DNA of 64,000 nucleotides, from NCBI RefSeq assembly GCF_030867145.1, contig NC_134441.1, forward strand, positions 2,318,001-2,382,000. The letters are read 5' to 3'. The position numbers were made by a program, and so were the translations under genes. The notes below the pieces were generated by a model. It saw only the letters and a list, made by a program, of their open reading frames with translations. It was not told the origin of the DNA and ran no database searches. This document shows positions 20,787 through 31,969 of this stretch, one piece after another. Origin of the DNA: Opisthocomus hoazin. Its lineage: Eukaryota > Chordata > Aves > Opisthocomiformes > Opisthocomidae. Numbering within the stretch: the stretch's first letter is position 1; every line of letters starts with the position of its first letter.

Positions 20787-22160
20787 CACAGAATCACAGA
20801 ATCACAGAATGGTACGGGTTGGAAGGGACCTCTGTGGGTCATCTAGTCCAACCCTCCTGCCAAAGCAGGGTTACCTACAGTAGGCTGTAGAGGACCTTGT
20901 CCAGGCGGGTCTTGAATATCTCCAGAGAACGAGACTCCACAGCCTCCCTGGGCAGCCTGGGCCAGATCTCCGTCACCCTCAGAGGGAAGAAGTTCTTCCT
21001 CAGGTTCAGCTGGAACTTCCTCTGCTTCAGTTTGTGCCCATTGCCCCTTGTCCTGTCACTGGGCACTACTGAAAAGAGCTTGGCCCAATCCTCCTGACAC
21101 CCACCCTGAAGATATTTGTAAGTATATATTAGGTCCCCTCGCAGCCTTCTCTTCTCCAGGCTGAACAAGCCCAGCTCCCTCAGCCTCTCCTCGTAGCAGA
21201 GATGCTCCAGTCCCCTCCTCATCCTTGTAGCCCTCCGCTGGACTCTCTCCAGTAGCTCCTCATCTTTCTTGAACTGGGGAGCCCAGCACTGGACACAGCA
21301 CTGCAGATGGGGCCTCCCCAGGGCAGAGCAGAGGGGGAGGAGAACCTCCCTCGCCCTGCTGCCCACACTCCTCTTGATGCACCCCAGGATCCCATCAGCC
21401 TTCTTGGCACCCAGGGCACACTGCTGGCTCATGGTCACCCTGTCGTCCACCAGGACACCCAGATCCCTCTCCGCAGAGCTGCTCTCCAGCAGGTCCACCC
21501 CAAGCCTGTACTGGTGCATGGGGTTATTCCTCCCCAGGTGCAAGACCCTGCATTTGCCTTTGTTGAACCCCATCAGGTTCCTCTCTGCCCAACTCCCCAG
21601 CCTGTCCAGGTCTCGCTGGATGGCAGCACAGCGTTACTGGTGTATCCACCACTCCTCCCAGTTTGGTGTCATCAGCAAACTGGCTGAGGGTACACTCTAA
21701 CTCTTCATCCAGGTCGTTGATTAAGAAGTTAAACAAGACTGGGCCCAGTACTGACCCTGGGGGACACCACTGGTTACCAGCCTCCAACCAGACTCAGCGC
21801 CGCTGATGACAACCCTCTGAGTTCTGCCATTCAGCCAGTTCTCAATCCACTTCACCGACCACTCATCCAGCCCACACTTCCTGAGCTTCCCTAGGAGGAT
21901 GTTATGGGAGACTGTGTCGAAAGCCTTGCTGAAGTCGAGGTAGACAACATCCACGGCTCTCCCTTCGTCTACCCAGCCAGTCATGTCATCGTAGAAAGCC
22001 ATTAGGTTGGTCAGGCATGATTTCCCCTTGGTGGATCCATGCTGACTACTCCTGATGACCTTCTCTTCCTCCACTTGCTTGATGATGGCCTCCAGGATAA
22101 GCTGCTCCATCACCTTTCCCGGGATGGAGGTGAGGCTGACCGGCCTGTAGTTCCCTGACG
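20787..22160 (-). mobile_element. CR1 LINE, 1.37 kb, between ERV3 LTR stump and IL1B copy
   Basis: The minus strand begins at the CR1 RT segment NYRPVSLTSIPGKVMEQLIL and continues with [35 protein letters not shown] and the ORF2 C-terminus to a TGTGATTCTGTGATTCTGTGA tail at 20787. One or two frameshifts occur near 21650-21730. A different CR1 subfamily from the copies at 10.0 and 18.8 kb. Its 5' truncation point abuts the duplicated IL1B segment at about 22160. Confidence 0.9.
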
Positions 22161-22604
22161 CACCGCACCTCGGCAGTGAGCCGGGGTGGGGGGCAGTGGC
22201 TGGGGCGGAGGTGGGGGGCTGCCAGGGGGGCTGTGGGTGGCCCCCACCCGTGGGACGCCCACCCCAGCCACCCCTCCGGCTGCGGGGTGGGCATGGGGAG
22301 GGGGTGGCGGAGGGTCCTGCATGGGGAAGCCAGGGAGGTCCCTGAGATGTGGGGTCACCCCCCACCCCCCGGGCTTTCCGCCCCGGCCTGGAGAGTCCCC
22401 AAAAGCAGCCGAAACAGCAGGAATTTCCCATCCATTACCACCCCCCCCTCCCGGCGTCATTGAATGGCTGTGAGAGCAACGAGCTGAGCGACACCATCCT
22501 GGGAAACTTTTTATTTCCACCTCCAGCCGCAACAAATCCCCCCATTCCCAGTAAAAACCACAACGTTTCCAAATGAATGTACATAAATTATAAGTATGTA
22601 TACA
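22161..22604 (-). repeat. Inverted duplication, right arm (IL1B 3' end copy)
   Basis: Reverse complement of 1977-2409, including the AATAAA region (TTTATT on the plus strand at about 22510-22515), which here points left. It contains no IL1B coding sequence. It lies about 410 bp upstream of the CKAP2L start codon and borders a CR1 at its left end. Confidence 0.9.
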
Positions 22605-22625
22605 TATGTATGTTAAAAACAACAA

Positions 22626-22740
22626 ATGCCCCGCCCCGCCATGCCTTGCCCCGCCCCTCCATGCCGAGCCCCGCCCATCGATGCCGAGCCCCGCCCCTCC
22701 GTGCCGAGCCCCGCCCCGACGCCCCACCCCACGCCCGCTA
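22626..22740. repeat. GC-box tandem repeat
   Basis: About five imperfect copies of a roughly 20-bp unit around ATGCCGAGCCCCGCCC. Each holds a GC box (Sp1-type CCCCGCCC). It sits at the distal edge of the CKAP2L CpG-island promoter. Confidence 0.7.
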
Positions 22741-22879
22741 ACGCCAAGCGCCTCCAATTGACGGCGCCGCCGCTGGTGCTGGCTTACCCCGCCCCGCCCC
22801 GATCCAGCCCCGCCCCCAGCCCCGCCCCCAGGGAGTGGTGCTGCCGGAGAGGCCGCGTTCTCCCCCCCACCCGCCCGCC

Positions 22880-23000
22880 TCTAGCCAATCGCGGCTCTCC
22901 TCGCCCGCCGGCCGCGCTCCCCATTGGCCGGTTTGAAGAAGGCGGTGACCAATGAGCCCGGCCTGACAGTTGGCGTCGGCGGGCGGGTGGTTTGACGGCG
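22880..23000 (+). promoter_or_regulatory. CKAP2L: CKAP2L promoter with CCAAT boxes and CHR elements
   Basis: CCAAT boxes at 22885-22889, 22923-22927 (reverse) and 22949-22953. CHR-type motifs TTTGAA at 22932-22937 and TTTGAC at 22991-22996, the latter about 25 bp before the start codon. No TATA box. NF-Y sites followed by a CHR are the known layout of G2/M genes repressed by DREAM and activated by B-MYB/FOXM1, and CKAP2L is a mitotic gene. Confidence 0.6.
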
Positions 23001-23018
23001 CTGAGGCGAGCGGGCGGC

Positions 23019-26000
23019 ATGGAGCGGGCCGGGCCGGGCGCTGCGGGTGAGGGGCTGGGGGCCGCGGGCGGGAGCCCCGGGGCGCGGTGTCCAGGCGGGA
23101 CGGGGAGGCTGAGGCGGTCTCAGAGCCCCGGGCCTGCGGGCCCTGGGGGGGGCAGCTCTGAGGCGAGGCCCTGGGGCCGGGACGGGGCCGGGCTCCGGGC
23201 TGAGCCCGCCGGGAGACCCCCCCGGTAGCGCTGTCAGCCCCGGGGGGTCGGGACAAGGCGGGGTGGGAGGTGTCCCCCGCCGAGCCCCCCCTCGTCTTCC
23301 CCGTCCCCGGGGCTGGCAGCGGGTGAGGCCCCGCCGGGCGCGGGGTGCGGGGCCGTGGCCACCGTCCCCCCTTGTCCTTCCCCAGCGCCGCGGAGGTTCT
23401 GGGCCTCGGGTGCCCGGGAGCCCCCGGGCGCTGGGAAGGCGCCGGGGTTGGTGGGAGCAGCGCTGGCAGGCTCGGGCGGGGGGCGCGGGGCACCCGCTGC
23501 ATTTTCCTCCCGTCTCTTGGCAGCGGAGCGGAGAGGGCGGCTCCAGGAGAACCTCGCAGCCCAGGGGTGGCCGCAAGGCCCCAGCGCCAGGTGAGTCGGG
23601 AGGGCGCTGGGCTGGGGCTGGACGAGCTCCCGACCCGGGTCGCTCGCTGGTTCTCTCGGCTGGAGCTGACTGCCCGGCTTGCCGGCAGCCGCCTGCTCCC
23701 CGCAGCGATACCCGGCGTGCGGGGAATCGCCTCCTGCCAGCGCGGGGCTGTCAGGGCAGCACCCCGCAGCGTTACCGGCCGCAGGAGCCCAGGGATGGCT
23801 GGAGCGCTGGCGTTTCCCGCTGGCTGATGTTGTCTTTTCTGGGGGTTTTCGGAGTCTCCCCAGCTCCTCCAGACCTGTTCCCTGCCAGCCCCCCCCGCCT
23901 GCACGAAACATTTTGGTTCCTTTTCTTGTCAGCAGAAGCCGTGAGCTCTGTGACAGCCTTGGGTGTCAATGTTTTGTGTTGCTTTGCTGCTGCCACACAA
24001 AGGAGAAAGAATTAATACTGCATGGTACTTCCTTGGCAGCTTCTGGATTTCCAGAAGCTCCTCGTAAGCTCCCGTGGCAGAGACACCCAGCAGAGTTTTA
24101 GATATTTCAGCTTCTCTGCAGCAGCTCTGAAATAACCGGACACCTCGTTTGACTTCCTACAGAGCCTTTCTGAAGGACCAGACGAATCTCCTGAACCCTC
24201 TCTCAGAACCAGTTTCCAGACGGGCACAGGTAAGGAGAAATCTTTGGCGTCTGGTTTTGTGTTCCGTGCCTGGAGCGAGTCTGGTCAGAGCGGGGCACCC
24301 GAACCCTGTAAGCAGGGAGTTCCTGACCCCGGGGGTGCAGCCGACGGGTCGCTAAATCCCTGGCAAGAAGTCAGCTCGTTATTTTCCACAGGAACTCGGC
24401 GCGGGGAGGACTGGTCCCCTGCCCGTGTGCTGGCGGGTGCTGTGTCCCGGTTCTCTTGCCAACGGCTCTGGCACCGCGGGCCTTGGCGTGGCCATCCCCT
24501 GTGCTGGCAGGGCTGGGGCGGGAGCGAGCGGTCGGGGTTTGCCCGAGCCGAGCTCTCCTCGGGGCTGAGGTTCGCTTTGTCCCGCCAGGTCGAGAAGAAC
24601 CAGAAGGACGTTCTGGGAGAGGCGGCGAAGGGCGCTCCGAGGGATGGCAAGCTTGGTGCCAAATCCCCGCGGCACGCTGACTGCCCTGCTCGGCCGATGG
24701 CTTCCAAGGCGTCGCAGAGAGCAGTGGCAGCACATCCAGAGCCGCCGAGGAAGAGCACAAAGCCTCCTGCGGGGCTCGGGCCGAGCAAGAGCCGCCCTGC
24801 GCAGCCCGGAGGGAGGCTGCCAGCTCCAAGCTCCGGTCGCCTGAATCCCGCAGGGCAGCGGAAGCCCGCGGAGGCGACTGTCGCCGCTGCAGCCCCTCCG
24901 ACTGGGAGCCGCCGCCCCGCTCCTGGGGCACGTGGCTCCCGAAACGAAGGGCTGCAGGAGAGGCTGCTCAGCAACAAAGAGAACGTCTGCGCACCAGCCT
25001 CTGCGCGCCCTGCGCTGAGCAGAGTTCCTCGGTCTGCCGGGAGCAATCTCGGGAACAAGAGCGTCTTGGCTCCCAGGCAGAGCTCGGCCGCGGCGCCAAG
25101 AACCGCCACGGGCCCCAAGGACGGAGTCCACAGCCGCCGGGCTGAGGAAGAGCCGGGTCGGGAGAAAGTCAGCAAAGCCCTGCCGGGCTCCAAGGGCGCG
25201 TCCCAGAAGCCGAGTGTCAGACCTCAGCCAGTGCAGCCCCCTCGGGTACCGACTGCTGCTGCTGATTTGCTGCCTAAAAACCCAGGGGCGAACCAGGGAA
25301 AAACCAAGACGGCGAGGGAACGCGTAGGGAAGCCACTGGGCGCACCTGCAGCGGGAAGCCTTCAGCCCCAGGGAAGACCTCCCCAGATCAGAAGGTCTCC
25401 TGCCAAGCCTCTGGGCTGCAGCAACCCCCAGGGCCCCCCAAACCCCAAACCCATCTGGAGACCGTCTGGCCCCGGGCTGTGGCAAAAGCCCGCGGCGAAG
25501 GGCGAGGCGGGGAGGAAGGCCGCAAAGGTGGAGCCTCCTGCGGGCGCAGTCCCCCAGACGCAGCCTCGCGGCGCGCCCGGCGCCAGACCTCGAGCGATGG
25601 AGAGCGGCTTGAAGAGCGGGACGGATGGGGTTAACCCGGGGCGGCCGAAGGCGAGCGGAGTGCAGGCCAGGCGCGTTCCCAAGCCCCCGACGGCTGCGGA
25701 CCGTAAGTGAGTAGCAGCTTCGGCCCACGCTGTCCTCGGCCCAGGAGACGGCAGAGCTGGAGACGTTGAGCGGGGCGAGGCGGCAGCGACCTGCTGAGAA
25801 GGGTCCCAAGTCCCCTGGCCAGCGAGCGCCTGTTTGACGCCCCGGGAAAGAGGAGGGTGGGGACGAGATGTGGGGGTACCCTGGGGTTCCTCTCCCACCG
25901 ATCCTGTTTGATCCTCAGAGCACGCTGAAACCTGAGAGGGTTTTCCTCTGCCGGCCCGGAGCTCGGCTGCGTATTTCGGGTGGGTGCAGCAGCTCCTGCT

Positions 26001-28282
26001 GAGCAGCCGAAGCGGGCTGGAGGGAAGTGCCCAGGGAAAGCAGGAGCCTGGCGAGCGCTGGCGGTCTGCTGGGGGGTCACAGCGCTCCCTTGGTCCTTTC
26101 ACAGGAGGCAGCTGGAGGAGTGGTTGGCATCCAAAGGCAAGACCTACAAGCGGCCGCCTATGACGCTGCTTCAGAAAACCCCAGCGAAGCTGTCCTCTGG
26201 AAACATCAAGGAGGAAGAGGAGCAGGAGGACCTGGAGCAGTTATTGGCGGAGAAGATCAACGCCATATTAACCGAGTGTCTGGAGCTGATTGAGGAGGTG
26301 GGAACGGGAAAGGGGCTGCTTGACCGGGCTCCGCTTCTCCTGGAGCATCCCAGGGGAGGAGGGCGACGTCCCCCCAGCAGCAGAGCAGGGCTTGGAGCGA
26401 GCAGGGGAGGTTCAGGTTGGATATGGGAGGTTCAGACTGGATATTGGGAAAAATGTCTTTACTGGAAGAGCGGTCAGGCATTGGCCCAGGCTGCCCAGGG
26501 CAGTGGGGGAGTCCCCATCCCTGGAGGGGTTCAGAACCCGTGTGGATGTGGCACTTGGGGACCCGGTTTAGCAGCCACAGTGGGGTTGGGGTGACGGTTG
26601 GACTTGGTCTTAGAGGTCTTCTCCAACCTGACCGATTCTGTGATTGTAAAAGCATCCTCGCTGGCTTGGCTGCGGTTCCGGAGGGAGAACATCAGCGTAG
26701 GAACAGTAAAAGTCCTTGAGGAGTTACGGGTGGGCCGAAGGCCGTGGCGAGGTGTGCTGGTGGGGAAGACGGGGCGGTTGCGGGCTCGCCCCCGTTGCCA
26801 GCTCTCTCCTTGCCCTTCTTCTGGCAGGGTGTGCGGGCAGAGGAGCTCTCGGCCGTGCTGTCCCGCCTGCCCCAGGCGGAGAAATTCGCCAAGTTCTGGA
26901 TCTGCAAAGCGAAGCTGCTGGCGCGGAGCGGCCCCTTTGACGTGACAGAGCTGTACAAAGCAGCGGTCTGCGCGGGCGCTGCGGTGAGCGCGGCGCGCTG
27001 CTCGGCGGCAGCTCCCCGCGTCCCCTGCCGCGTGCCCGCCAGGTCCCGGGGGCTGCGTTTTTGGGATGAGTGGTGGTGGGGAAAGCAGCGCTTCGGAGCT
27101 GCCCCGTGGCGAGCCCTTGGGCTGCGCTCGGCCGGGCAGGCAGCGCCGTGCGGGCATGGCCAGGGCCCGGGGCGGGACGGGCACCCCGCACCGCGTCGGC
27201 GCTGTGCTGGGAGCGACGGGAGGGCAGCTCTGCGCCGGGCTGGGCGGCGGAACGGCGGCATCGGGTGGGATTTCCCGGCGCGGGGCGGGCGCCTGCCCAG
27301 CCGTGCCCGCGTGCTGGCCGCTCTCCCTCGCAGAAGGGAAATCCCGCCGCCTTTGGCCGCCTTTTGGCTGCGGCGCGGGGTGTCGCGACGCGGCAAAACC
27401 CTTTCCTCCCGCTGCGCTGTGCCTCCGGGCTCTGTTCCCGAGTCGGGCCTGCCTTGACCCGCCGTCTGCTTTTCCCGCAGCCGCTCGAGGAGCTCCGCAG
27501 AGTCGTCCTGGACATGCTGAAGGCTGCGAACCCGGCAGCAGGAGGTACCGTCCACGCGGGGGGCAGCCGGCTGGGGTTCCTGGCTGCTGCGGGCAGGTTT
27601 GCGGTGCGTCCCACCGCCCTGCGTCCCTGTGGGCTTTGCTGGAGACCGAGGGGTGTGAAAGCCCTCCCAGACGGGGCGAGATTGCTCTGCTGGGGCCGGG
27701 CTCGATCCCAGCCCATCAGGCGAGGTGCCCCAGCCTGTGCCCGCAGCGCCGCGGTGTTGTGATCCCTCCCCAGCTGCCGCTCTCTGCAACCACGCTGCCC
27801 TTTCCCTCTGCGAGCAGGGAGAAATGCTGGGGGGCCCGGCGCTGGGGAGCCCAGGACGCCTGGCCTGAGCGAGTGGCAGCACGCGGCCGCGACTCCCTGC
27901 CCGACAGCGAGCTCCTTCCTGCCCGTCTCCATCAAGCTCCAAGTGACCTCTGCGAGCAGGTGAGGCCGAGCTGCCCCGCTGCTGGCAGCAAGCACCCTCC
28001 GGGCAGGCTCTGCCTGAAGGCTCTCGTCCTCTCTGCAGAGGGAGGGAGCTGCTGGAAGCGCCGGAGCTGAAATTCCTGACGCCGGTGCGGCGCTCGCTGC
28101 GGATCGAGCGGGCTGGGAAGCTCTACCCGCAGATGCTGAAGGACCACGACCCTGTGGTGTCATCCCTCCGAGAAGTCCTGGTGGCTGAGGAGGAAACTCG
28201 GTTCTTGTTCCGGAAAAACAAGGCTTTGCCCGAGGTGGCGGAGCTGGAGGGTCTGAGTTTGTACCCCCCAGGGTGCTGCTGA
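23019..28282 (+). CDS. CKAP2L: Cytoskeleton-associated protein 2-like (radmis)
   Basis: Mitotic spindle protein of the CKAP2 family. Coding exons: 23019-23046, 23524-23590, 24163-24229, 24589-25706, 26105-26297, 26828-26983, 27481-27544, 27818-27959, 28039-28282. Phases join to 2079 nt (692 aa). Recognised by an N-terminal ERRGRLQENLAAQG, then RQLEEWLASKGKTYKRPPM, NAILTECLELIEE, LPQAEKFAKFWICKAKLLA, FDVTELYKAAV, LEELRRVVLDMLKAAN, IKLQV, FLTPVRRSLRIER and the final LYPQMLKDHD. The large exon 4 (residues 55-426) is basic, low-complexity and poorly conserved, and carries a KEN box (184-186, at 24976-24984), the APC/C-Cdh1 degron known in this protein. The exon 4 donor is taken as AA|GTGAGT at 25706 because only this keeps frame into exon 5. 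The low-complexity exon 4 end is the least certain part. Confidence 0.92.
26404..26646 (+). mobile_element. CR1 3' end in CKAP2L intron 5
   Basis: A plus-strand CR1 remnant includes the translated signature AVRHWPRLPRAVGESPSLEG, the 3' UTR block CTTAGAGGTCTTCTCCAACCT and a GATTCTGTGATTG tail at 26646. About 240 bp, frame broken by a stop. Confidence 0.85.
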
Positions 28283-29062
28283 GGGGTTCCCGGCGGCGGG
28301 CGGGCTGCTTGCTCCCCCGTGCCGCCTTGCACCCCCTCCCCTGAGTGCTCTTGTTGTTGCCTTTCAGATGTAAATACGTTAGCGGTAGCGCTTCGTAACC
28401 CTGTTTCTGTTCTATAATTGTTTGTATTGTTTTAATTACAGAAATCCTTGTGTCAGAGATGCCGTGTGCCCTCGTGAGTGGTGTGCGTGGTGCGGGCTGG
28501 GAGCGATGGGCTGCATCCCCTGGGGCTGCGCCGCGTGCCCCGAGTTTCCTGCTGTAGGATGGTGCCAGACGCCGCACCGCTCGCGGCACCTTCCGAGGGT
28601 CTGGCAGCCTCCCCTCCCTCGAGGGGCCAACCCCCAGCAGCCTTGTGCCCCCATCGTCACCATCCTGTCCCCAGCCAGCAGCGGTCCAGTCCTCATCCCC
28701 CCCTTTGGCCTCCTCCCGACACAGCTGGCGCCGGCGCAGTGTCTTTGTGGAGAAACCTCGGTGCTGGACGCAGTCGTGGAGCCGGCGCTGGGAGCCCCAG
28801 CACGGGTCTGGCAAGTGGGGGGCACGGGGCAGCCCACGGGGGGGACGGGCCAGGGCCACCAGCCATCGTGGGGTCACTGCTCGCTGACCATGGGGGGCTT
28901 TGGTCTGGCAACACACGAGGTCCGGGACCGCCGACCACCCTCCTGGGGCCAGCTCCTGCTGTCGGCGCTGGGCTGGGCTCAGGCCTCTCCATCCTCCTCC
29001 TCTTCCTCCTCCCCACTGGAGCTCTGGGGGTCCCCAGCAGCCTGAGACGGAGGTGGAGGGGC
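28283..29062. other. CKAP2L 3' UTR and intergenic stretch
   Basis: The CKAP2L 3' UTR begins here. An AT-richer patch at 28360-28445 (TATAATTG, TTTTAATTACA) may be the polyadenylation region, but there is no canonical AATAAA. The rest to 29062 is GC-rich and shows no gene; it may include the 3' UTR of the convergent NT5DC4-like gene. Confidence 0.4.
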
Positions 29063-29879
29063 TCAGCGGGCGCAGGACCCCACTGCTGGTGACCCCCATG
29101 CCCTCCTGCCACCCACCTTCGGGCCGGGGGGGGCCGTGCCGGGCCATCCATGGTGCCAGGGCCGTACCAACCCCCCCGCGTCCAGCCGGCCGTGCTCCAC
29201 CAGCGACTCGAGTGCCATCTGCGCCGGGAGAAGGCTGGCAGCGAGGGGCTGGGAGCCCCCCAACCGCCTCCGCCAGCCCTGAACCCCACGCCGCGGGCAG
29301 AGAGGGAAACTGAGGCACGGCTGGGGGCTGCGTACCAGGATAGGGGGTGCCCGGAAGAGGAAGCTGAAGGGGCAGCAGAGGAAGCTGACGAAGGAGGCGG
29401 CGTAGAGGTCGGCGTAGCGCATCAGCTGCCTGGCGAATTGGGTCCGGCGCGAGCCGCAGCGGAAGAGGCTGCCCATCTTCCCGGGGCTCGTGCCCATCCC
29501 GTGCGTGACTTTCTGCGGGGGTGGCGGGACGGTCAGGGCACCCGACGCCCCCGCTCCCACCCCGCGGCTGGGATGGGGGTCCCCGGGCGTCACCTGCATC
29601 CGACGCTCGATGGAGCTGACGTCCGGGTGCTCGCTGCTGCCGCTGTCCCAGTGCCTGGCGAGGGAGAGCCCCGCCTGGGGGGTCCCCATGGGTGCCCCCC
29701 GCCCGCCCCGTGCCCACTCACTGGTACAGCTCCACAAGGAAGAGCTCCGGGCTCCGCAGCTCTGCAAGGGCGACGGGGCCGGCTCAGCGCCACCAACGTC
29801 CCCCCGTGACCGGCACAGGGCATCAGGGCATGTCCCACCGGGTCTGGTTTTGCCATTGGGGGGGGTAGGAGGCTCCAGG

Positions 29880-30757
<878 letters not shown>

Positions 30758-30944
30758 TCAGGGCCAGGGCGCGGGCGCGTCGTGGTCCCTGCCCCCGTCC
30801 CTGCCACCCACGGACGCTGGCCGGGCGCTCACGGCCGGAGCAGACGGCGCAGTGCTGGAGGGGGCCAGTGTGCGCCCCGACGCGCAGCGTCCCCGTGTCC
30901 TGCGGGACCAGAGACCCCTGGGACGGGGTGGGTACCGTCACCCG

Positions 30945-31575
30945 CGCCCGCTCGGTGCCCACCCGACAGTGAATCCCCCCCACGGTGCACACGGGACCCC
31001 CGCTACGGTGCCCACCACCCCGACTGGTGCCCACGCCCGCTTGGTGCCCACCCAATGGTGAATCCCCCCCACGGCGCCCACAGGACGCCCCCCACGGTGC
31101 CCACCACCCCAACTGTTACCCGCGTCCGCTCAGTGCCCACCCGATGGCGAATCCCCCCTGCAATGTCCATGGGACCCCCACTATGGTGCCCACCACCCCA
31201 ACCGGTGCCCGCATCCGCTCGGTGCCCACCCAACAGCAAATCCCCCCCACGGCGCCCATGGGACCCCCGCTACAGTGCCCACAACCCCAACCATTACCCA
31301 CGCCCGCTCGGTGCCCACCTGATGGCAAATCCCACCCCACGGTGCCCAGGGACCCCCACTATGGTGCCCACCACCCCGACCGTTACCTGCACCCACTTGG
31401 TGCCCACTTGACGGCAAATCCCCCCCCACAGTGCCCATGGGACCCCCCACTACGGTGCCCACCACCCCAACCGGTGCCCATATCCGCTCGGTTCCCACCC
31501 AATGGCGAATCCCCCCTGCGATGTCCATGGGACCCCCACTATGGTGCCCACCACCCCAACCGGTGCCCGCGGCAG
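30945..31575. repeat. 90-bp minisatellite in NT5DC4-like intron
   Basis: About seven copies of a unit near 90 bp, each with GGTGCCCACCCRAYGGYGAATCCC and a following CCACCACCCCAACYG block. Marker positions are about 30955, 31046, 31131, 31221, 31310, 31400 and 31490. It fills the intron between the exons at 30833-30899 and 31591. Confidence 0.88.
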
Positions 31576-31969
31576 CGGGGGGGTCCCCACCGTGTTGACG
31601 GCGCAGGACGGTGCCCTTGGCGAAGAGGAGCGGCTTGGGGGGGTCCACCACGACGAGGTCGAAATGGGCTCGCCAGGGCCGCTGCCGGGGGTCGGCGTGG
31701 GGTGGGGGGGGCAGCGAGGGGCACCCATGGCACCCGAGGGTGGGGAAGGTGGGGTCGTACCGGTGGGCGAGGATCTCCTGGGGGTACCCGATGGAGACCA
31801 GTTCCTCGTAGTGGGGGGACTGGTACACTGGGGGGGGAGGGGTTTGGGGGGGTCCCACCGCCCCCCACCCACCCAGAGAAACGCCCTGGCCAGGGTGCAG
31901 TCCAAGCCGAAGCACTTGACCTTCTCCAGCGCCAGGCTCCGGCTGAGGAAGATTCTGGGGGGTACCCCG

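Noticed and set aside
26724-29717. Open frame of 997 codons on the minus strand across CKAP2L exons
   Set aside because: It runs antisense through well-supported CKAP2L exons in GC-rich DNA where stops are rare, has no recognisable domain and is rich in Ala, Arg, Gly and Pro as expected from composition.
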